Shown here: positions 59,670 to 64,000 of the stretch, in pieces | Position numbering within the stretch: position 1 is the first letter of the stretch | Layout: each line of letters starts with the position of its first letter | The notes under the pieces: generated by a model | Database searches by the model: none | What the model was told of the DNA's origin: nothing | What the model saw: the letters and a program-made list of their open reading frames with translations, nothing else | Assembly (NCBI RefSeq): GCF_003347015.1 | Contig: NZ_PNFB01000001.1 | Coordinates: 310,001 to 374,000, forward strand | Origin: Brachybacterium sp. YJGR34 | Lineage (GTDB): Bacteria > Actinomycetota > Actinomycetes > Actinomycetales > Dermabacteraceae | DNA length: 64,000 nt | Direction: 5' to 3' | Position numbers and translations under genes: made by a program

Positions 59670-60626
59670 TCAGGCGCCGGCGAGCACCTCGCGGGCGAGC
59701 TCCACGTCGAGCACCGCGGTGTCGATCGCGCCGCTGCGCAGCACCCCGAGCACGCCGGGGGCCTTCTCCACCCCGGCCGCGACGCCCAGCACCTCCGGGA
59801 TGCGCAGCAGCTCGGAGAAGGTCACCGCGAGCACCCGCTGATCCGTCGGCGCCACCAGCGGTGTGCCCTGCGCATCGACGAAGCGCCCGCACACGTCCCC
59901 CACAGGGCGCTGGGCCTCGAAGGCCGCCCGCTCCGCCTCGCTCAGCCGCATCAGGCTCACCACGCGCGGGGAGGAGTGCACGCCCGTCGAGCCGATCCCC
60001 ACCACCGCGAGCTCGACCTGCGCGGCCGCCGCCAGCACCTCGCCGATGCTCGACTCCCCGCGCAGGGTCGCCAACGCCGTCGCGGACTCCAGCACCGCCG
60101 GGGCGTACAGGGTGCGGGGGCGGGCGCCCAGGCGCGAGGCGAGCACCCGCAGCACCGATTCGCCGGAGTCGAACTGGTCCAGCGCGCTGTGGCCGCCCAC
60201 GAGCGGCAGCACCTGCGGGGCGGGCCGCACCGAGACCGACTCGAGCTCGGCGACCACGCTCTGCACCGTCTGCCCCCAGGACACCCCGATGCTGCTCACC
60301 GAGGCGGTGCGGGCCGCGATCACCGCCGCGCCCTCGCGGGCGACCGCCTCCATGGCGGAGGTGCGCGGGGCGGAGACCACATGCGCCTCGCGCAGGGAGA
60401 AGGCGGCCCGCAGCGCCGCCTCCAGCGCGTCGTCGCGGCGCGGCGGCCCCTCCGGGTCGTGGATGGAGATCTCCACGATGCCCCGGTCCCGCGCCTGGGT
60501 GAGGATCCGCGAGACGTTCGAGCGCGACAGCCCCAGCTCCTGCGCGACCTCCGTCTGCGACCTGCCCTGCTCGTAGTAGAGCCGGGCCGCGCGCACGATG
60601 ACGGCGGTGTCGCGAGGTGCGGGCAT
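59670..60626 (-). CDS. Sugar-binding transcriptional regulator, SorC/DeoR family
   Basis: A 318-residue regulator. The N-terminal helix-turn-helix (about 15-55) is RAARLYYEQGRSQTEVAQEL then SRSNVSRILTQARDRGIVE. The remaining ~255 residues are the sugar-phosphate isomerase-like effector domain, with IGVSWGQTVQSVV and LPLVGG near 135-165. CAGGAGACC precedes the ATG at 60626. It is divergent from a PTS EIIA gene and likely controls the sugar genes at 60.7-64 kb. Confidence 0.9.
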   Translation of the reverse strand: MPAPRDTAVIVRAARLYYEQGRSQTEVAQELGLSRSNVSRILTQARDRGIVEISIHDPEGPPRRDDALEAALRAAFSLREAHVVSAPRTSAMEAVAREGAAVIAARTASVSSIGVSWGQTVQSVVAELESVSVRPAPQVLPLVGGHSALDQFDSGESVLRVLASRLGARPRTLYAPAVLESATALATLRGESSIGEVLAAAAQVELAVVGIGSTGVHSSPRVVSLMRLSEAERAAFEAQRPVGDVCGRFVDAQGTPLVAPTDQRVLAVTFSELLRIPEVLGVAAGVEKAPGVLGVLRSGAIDTAVLDVELAREVLAGA

Positions 60627-60746
60627 GGGGTCTCCTGCTCGAGGGATCCGGGCGGTCCCGCGGGACGCGCCGGGACCGATGTGTCCAGCGTACGCAGTGC
60701 CGCGGCCGGCAGGTGCCAGAATCGGTGCAGCGACCAGGGAGGCACC

Positions 60747-61274
60747 ATGAGCACAGATCCGCGACCGTCCGATGCCGGCGAGCGCGCCGCACCGCTGGTG
60801 CTGCGCCTGGCCGTGGCCCGTCTGGACGCGGCCGACGCGGAGGACGTGCTGCGCGCGCTCTCGGGCCGGCTGCTCGCAGCCGGCGTCGTCACCGCCGAGT
60901 TCCCGGACGCCCTGCTCGACCGCGAGCGGAGGTTCCCCACGGGCCTGCCCACACCGATCCCCACCGCGATCCCGCACGCCGAGCCCGGGCACGTGCTCTC
61001 CCCGGGGCTCGTGCTCGCGACCCTGCGCCGGCCCCTGCCCTTCGGCGAGATGGGCGGCAGCGGCGGCACCGTCGGGGTGTCCCTGGTCGCGATGCCGCTG
61101 CTGACCGACGCGCGCGAGCATCTGCGCGCCCTGCGGCGCCTGATGGGTCTGCTGCGCGACGAGGCCGCCGTCGACCACCTGCTCGGGGCCGAGGACGACT
61201 CCGCGCTGCGCGAGCGCGCCGCCGCGTTCCTGGACGCCGCCCCCGCCGAGAGCGCCGAGGAGGCCGGAGCATGA
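60747..61274 (+). CDS. PTS EIIA protein, fructose/galactitol type
   Basis: A 175-residue EIIA domain protein. The phosphorylated His77 lies in PIPTAIPHAEPGHV, matching the fructose/mannitol/galactitol IIA family. AGGGAGG precedes the ATG at 60747. No EIIB or EIIC gene is adjacent, so it either serves a transporter elsewhere or has a regulatory role. HPr is encoded near 19 kb. Its stop overlaps the Nudix start (ATGA at 61271-61274). Confidence 0.85.
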   Translation: MSTDPRPSDAGERAAPLVLRLAVARLDAADAEDVLRALSGRLLAAGVVTAEFPDALLDRERRFPTGLPTPIPTAIPHAEPGHVLSPGLVLATLRRPLPFGEMGGSGGTVGVSLVAMPLLTDAREHLRALRRLMGLLRDEAAVDHLLGAEDDSALRERAAAFLDAAPAESAEEAGA

Positions 61275-61738
61275 GAACCCCGCGTCTGGGGGTGAAGGCC
61301 CTCATCATCCGCGACCAGCGGGTGCTGATGAACCGCTACCTCGACCCGGACGGCCGCGAGGTCTTCGCGCTGCCGGGCGGCGGCCAGGAGCACGGCGAGG
61401 ACCAGGTCTCCGCCATGATCCGCGAGTGCCGCGAGGAGATCGGGGCGCGGGTCGAGGTGCACCAGGTGGCCTGCCTGTTCGAGGTCATGATGGAGACCCG
61501 GATGGTCGACGGCTCCCCGATCCCGCCCTTCCACCAGGTCAACGTCGCCTACTGGTGCGGCCTCGCCGAGGGGGAGGAGCCCGGGGAGGGCACCGAGCCG
61601 GACCCCGGGCAGGCCGGGACCGCGTGGCTGCCGCTCGGCCGGCTCGCCGAGCATCGCATCCACCCGCCCGAGCTCGCGCTCTGGCTCGAGGCCGATCCCA
61701 GCTCGCGGCCGCTCTCCCTCGGAGTCACCGCGGGCTGA
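61271..61738 (+). CDS. Nudix hydrolase
   Basis: A 155-residue Nudix protein with an intact box: GGGQEHGEDQVSAMI followed by RECREEIGA, fitting GX5EX7REUXEEXGU. The N-terminal VKALIIRDQRVLMNRYLD is usual. Substrate unknown. It is translationally coupled to EIIA, an unusual pairing, and lies 57 nt before the dehydratase gene. Confidence 0.9.
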   Translation: MRTPRLGVKALIIRDQRVLMNRYLDPDGREVFALPGGGQEHGEDQVSAMIRECREEIGARVEVHQVACLFEVMMETRMVDGSPIPPFHQVNVAYWCGLAEGEEPGEGTEPDPGQAGTAWLPLGRLAEHRIHPPELALWLEADPSSRPLSLGVTAG

Positions 61739-61768
61739 ACGCCCGGCCGCGGGTGGTGCCGCAGCACG

Positions 61769-61774
61769 TAGCAT
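61769..61774 (+). promoter_or_regulatory. Putative -10 box of the sugar-acid dehydratase gene
   Basis: TAGCAT, with an expected start near 61781, about 15 nt before the called ATG. No clear -35 box was seen. Confidence 0.4.
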
Positions 61775-61795
61775 GCACCCGATCCGCAGGTCACA

Positions 61796-63535
61796 ATGCC
61801 GTCTCGGGGAATGGAAGCAGCAATGGAGCTCCGCAGCAGCCAGTGGTACGCGGGCGAGGACCGCAACGGGTACATCCACCGCGCCTGGATGCGCCGCGGC
61901 GTGCCCGACGACGCCTTCCGGGGACGGCCCCAGATCGCGATCGCCAACACCGCCGGCGACCTCACCCCCTGCAACGCCCACCTCACCGGGGTCGCGCAGT
62001 TCGTGAAGAACGGGATCCTCGAGGCCGGCGGCGTCCCGCTCGAGCTGCCCGTGATGTCCCTGGGCGAGACCAATGTGCGCCCCACCGCGATGCTCTGGCG
62101 GAACCTGGCGGCGATGGGCGTCGAGGAGATGCTGCGCGCCAACCCCGTCGACGGCGTGGTGCTGCTGGGCGGCTGCGACAAGACCATCCCCTCCCTGCTG
62201 ATGGGCGCCGCGAGCGTCGACATCCCCGCCGTGGTGGTGCCCGGCGGGCCGATGCTGAACGGCAGCTTCCGCGGCGAACGGCTGGGCTGCGGCACAGGGG
62301 TGTGGAGGCTCAGCGAGGAGGTGCGCGCCGGGACCCTCTCCCAGGAGGACTTCACGCGCTCCGAAGCGGCGATGATCCGCAGCGCCGGGCACTGCAACAC
62401 GATGGGCACCGCCTCCACCATGGCCCTGGTCGCCGAGGCGCTGGGCACCGTCGTCCCCGGCGTCGCGGGCACCCCCGCGGCCGATGCCCGGCTGAACGAG
62501 GCCGCCCAGCTCACCGGTCGTCTGGTGGTCGACCTCGTCGCCGCGGGCCGCACCCCGTCCTCGTACCTCACCGCGGGCTCGTTCCACAACGCCATCGTCG
62601 CGCTCGCCGCGATCGGCGGCTCCACCAACGCCGTCGTGCACCTGCTGGCGATCGCCGGCCGCCTGGGCATCGACCTGAGCGTGGAGGACTTCGACCGCAT
62701 CGGTGCGCAGGTGCCGCTGCTGGTGGACCTCCAGCCCGCCGGGCGCCACCTCATGGAGGACCTCCACCGCGCCGGCGGCCTGCTCGCCGTGCTGCGCGAG
62801 GTCGAGGACCTGCTGGACCCCACCGCGCTCACCGTCACCGGCCGTCCGCTCGTGGAGCACCTCGAGCCGGCCCGGATCTGGGACCCGGAGGTCATCACGC
62901 CCCGGCGGGCGCCGCTGCAGGAGGACGCCGGCATCGCGCTGCTGCGCGGCAACCTCGCGCCGGACGGCGCCATCATCAAGCCGGCCGCCGCCTCCCCGGA
63001 GCTGCTGCAGCACCGCGGCCGGGCGCTCGTCTTCGACAGCATCGAGGACTTCCACGCCCGCATCGACGACCCCGCTCTCGAGGTCGACGCCTCCACCGTC
63101 CTGATCCTGCGCGGCTGCGGCCCCCGGGGATACCCGGGCATGCCCGAGGTCTCCAACATGCCGCTGCCCCCGAAGCTGCTCGCCCAGGGCGTGCGCGACA
63201 TGGTCCGCATCTGCGACGGCCGCATGTCCGGCACCGCCTACGGCACCGTGGTCCTGCACGTCGCCCCCGAGGCCGCCGCCGGCGGGCCCCTGGGGCTGGT
63301 GCGCACCGGGGACATGATCGTGCTGGACGTGCCCGGCCGCCGCCTCGAGGTGGAGCTGGACGCGGAGGAGCTCGCCGCGCGGACGCCGCCGGCCGCGATG
63401 ACCGAGGCCCTCGCCGCGCCGCGGCGCGGCTGGGAGCGGCTCTACATCGACCACGTCCAGCAGGCCGATACCGGCGCCGATCTGGACTTCCTCGTCGGCT
63501 CCAGCGGCTCCGAGGTGCCGCGGGAATCCCACTGA
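61796..63535 (+). CDS. IlvD/Edd family sugar-acid dehydratase (arabinonate/xylonate type)
   Basis: A 579-residue dehydratase. Cluster cysteines Cys59 (LTPCNAHL), Cys127 (GGCDKT) and Cys200 (GHCNTMGTAST) and the catalytic-type Ser478 (GRMSGTAYGT) match the 2Fe-2S L-arabinonate/D-xylonate dehydratase group, as do VVVPGGPMLNGSFRGERLG and the C-terminal DTGADLDFLVG. It would convert a sugar acid to the 2-keto-3-deoxy product. The ATG at 61796 gives the family length; ATGs at 61811 and 61823 are alternatives. The neighbouring regulator and reductase support a sugar catabolic role over branched-chain amino acid synthesis. Confidence 0.88.
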   Translation: MPSRGMEAAMELRSSQWYAGEDRNGYIHRAWMRRGVPDDAFRGRPQIAIANTAGDLTPCNAHLTGVAQFVKNGILEAGGVPLELPVMSLGETNVRPTAMLWRNLAAMGVEEMLRANPVDGVVLLGGCDKTIPSLLMGAASVDIPAVVVPGGPMLNGSFRGERLGCGTGVWRLSEEVRAGTLSQEDFTRSEAAMIRSAGHCNTMGTASTMALVAEALGTVVPGVAGTPAADARLNEAAQLTGRLVVDLVAAGRTPSSYLTAGSFHNAIVALAAIGGSTNAVVHLLAIAGRLGIDLSVEDFDRIGAQVPLLVDLQPAGRHLMEDLHRAGGLLAVLREVEDLLDPTALTVTGRPLVEHLEPARIWDPEVITPRRAPLQEDAGIALLRGNLAPDGAIIKPAAASPELLQHRGRALVFDSIEDFHARIDDPALEVDASTVLILRGCGPRGYPGMPEVSNMPLPPKLLAQGVRDMVRICDGRMSGTAYGTVVLHVAPEAAAGGPLGLVRTGDMIVLDVPGRRLEVELDAEELAARTPPAAMTEALAAPRRGWERLYIDHVQQADTGADLDFLVGSSGSEVPRESH

Positions 63536-63564
63536 GGCGGTCGGGGCGCGCGGCGGGAAGGCGC

Positions 63565-63570
63565 TAGCCT
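63565..63570 (+). promoter_or_regulatory. Putative -10 box of the aldo/keto reductase gene
   Basis: TAGCCT at about 50 nt before the ATG at 63623. It separates this gene from the dehydratase upstream. Confidence 0.4.
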
Positions 63571-63622
63571 GGTGGGGTCCGTCCCGTGCGGCGCAGCGTC
63601 GCACCCGATCACGAGGAGCATC

Positions 63623-64000
63623 ATGCCCGTCTCTCCCTCTGTCAGCTTCCACGACGGCCGATCCATCCCGCAGCTCGGCTACGGCGTGTGGCAGGTCGAG
63701 AACGCCGTCGCGGCCGACGTCGTCGTCCAGGCCCTCGAGGCCGGCTACCGCCACGTCGACACCGCCCGCGGGTACAACAACGAGGCCGGCGTGGGCCGGG
63801 CCCTCGCCGCCGCCGGGATCGACCGCGACGAGGTCTTCGTGACCTCCAAGGTCCCCAACCAGGACCAGGGCCGCGAGAAGACCCTCGCCTCCTTCGACGC
63901 GACGATGGAGGACCTGGGCCTCGAGGAGCTGGACCTCTACCTCATCCACTGGCCCGCGCCCTCGAAGGGGCTCGCGGTGGAGACCTGGAAGGCCCTGGTC
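63623..64000 (+). CDS. Aldo/keto reductase (N-terminal part, cut by window edge)
   Basis: The first 126 codons of an NADPH-dependent aldo/keto reductase (full length about 270-280). Catalytic residues are visible: Asp in RHVDTARGY, Tyr in the same segment followed by NNEAGVGRAL, Lys in VTSKVPN and His in LYLIHWPAP. ACGAGGAG precedes the ATG. Relatives include 2,5-diketo-gluconate reductases, which would fit the nearby sugar-acid dehydratase, but the specificity cannot be read from this part. Confidence 0.93.
   Translation, partial: MPVSPSVSFHDGRSIPQLGYGVWQVENAVAADVVVQALEAGYRHVDTARGYNNEAGVGRALAAAGIDRDEVFVTSKVPNQDQGREKTLASFDATMEDLGLEELDLYLIHWPAPSKGLAVETWKALV

Noticed and set aside
61796..63535. 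Branched-chain amino acid dihydroxy-acid dehydratase (ilvD)
   Set aside because: The C-terminal DTGADLDFL segment, the cysteine pattern and the sugar-gene context fit the arabinonate/xylonate dehydratase group better.
1..64000. CRISPR arrays, insertion sequences, prophage or a secondary-metabolite cluster
   Set aside because: No regularly spaced repeats, transposase, integrase, phage structural or large synthase genes were seen, and composition is even throughout.

Overview
This window comes from a very high-GC actinobacterium, most likely in the Micrococcales; a Brachybacterium/Dermabacteraceae-like organism is my best guess from gene content and style, not from any search. Supporting signs are the strong G/C bias at third codon positions, many GTG starts, dense gene packing with ATGA/GTGA/TGATG start-stop overlaps, -10 hexamers of the TANNNT type, LAXTG-type sortase substrates and a GPP34 protein. 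I see about 60 protein genes and one tRNA-Ser, and no rRNA, insertion sequence, prophage or CRISPR array. It reads as ordinary chromosome.

Layout, left half. 1-8.7 kb: upp (cut by the window edge), tadA, an SsuB/TauB-type ABC importer, a NarL-type two-component pair, a DUF4037 protein, and a PadR regulator divergent from a small oxidoreductase/membrane-protein operon. 8.7-12.1 kb: metNIQ with a coupled SDR. 12.1-16.4 kb: two tandem oligopeptidase B-like genes, the upstream one without its catalytic triad. 16.7-25.1 kb: an HTH protein, a tandem-domain Usp, tRNA-Ser(CGA), HPr, a TetR regulator, an M20 peptidase, Dps, and a sulfurtransferase-sufE operon. 25.1-33.3 kb: a long palindrome, a VOC protein, a phosphodiesterase with a LacI-type operator, an ECF sigma factor divergent from an FAD oxidoreductase, an rlmC-SRPBCC-asparaginase operon, and GPP34.

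Layout, right half. 33.3-41.1 kb: hrpB, a large cell-wall-anchored lamin-tail protein, a lipoprotein, a protein with a HicA-like end, and a DUF4352 protein. 41.2-48.7 kb: MerR/DUF2306 divergent pair, BCCT and bile-acid-type transporters, a glutamate-cysteine ligase-like enzyme, and an OFA-type MFS transporter. 49.0-54.6 kb: NAD biosynthesis (NrtR-nadA-nadB-nadC-nifS). 54.6-59.6 kb: a nucleotidyltransferase/GHMP sugar kinase pair, two actinobacterial orphans (one WXG100-like) and a pabC-like enzyme. 59.7-64 kb: a sugar locus with a SorC-type regulator, PTS EIIA, Nudix, a sugar-acid dehydratase and an aldo/keto reductase cut by the window edge.

How genes work together: nadABC makes nicotinate mononucleotide from aspartate, NifS probably supplies sulfur for the NadA Fe-S cluster, and NrtR upstream probably senses NAD-derived metabolites. 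HPr could feed the lone EIIA. The kinase and nucleotidyltransferase could form a two-step sugar to NDP-sugar route.

The observations I consider most worth a second look are the triad-less oligopeptidase B paralog coupled to an intact one, the recurrent leaderless promoter geometry (-10 hexamer ending 6 or 7 nt before the start codon), the ECF-type promoter match in front of the FAD oxidoreductase, the NrtR operator, the HicA-like fusion protein and the 17-bp perfect inverted repeat near 25.3 kb.
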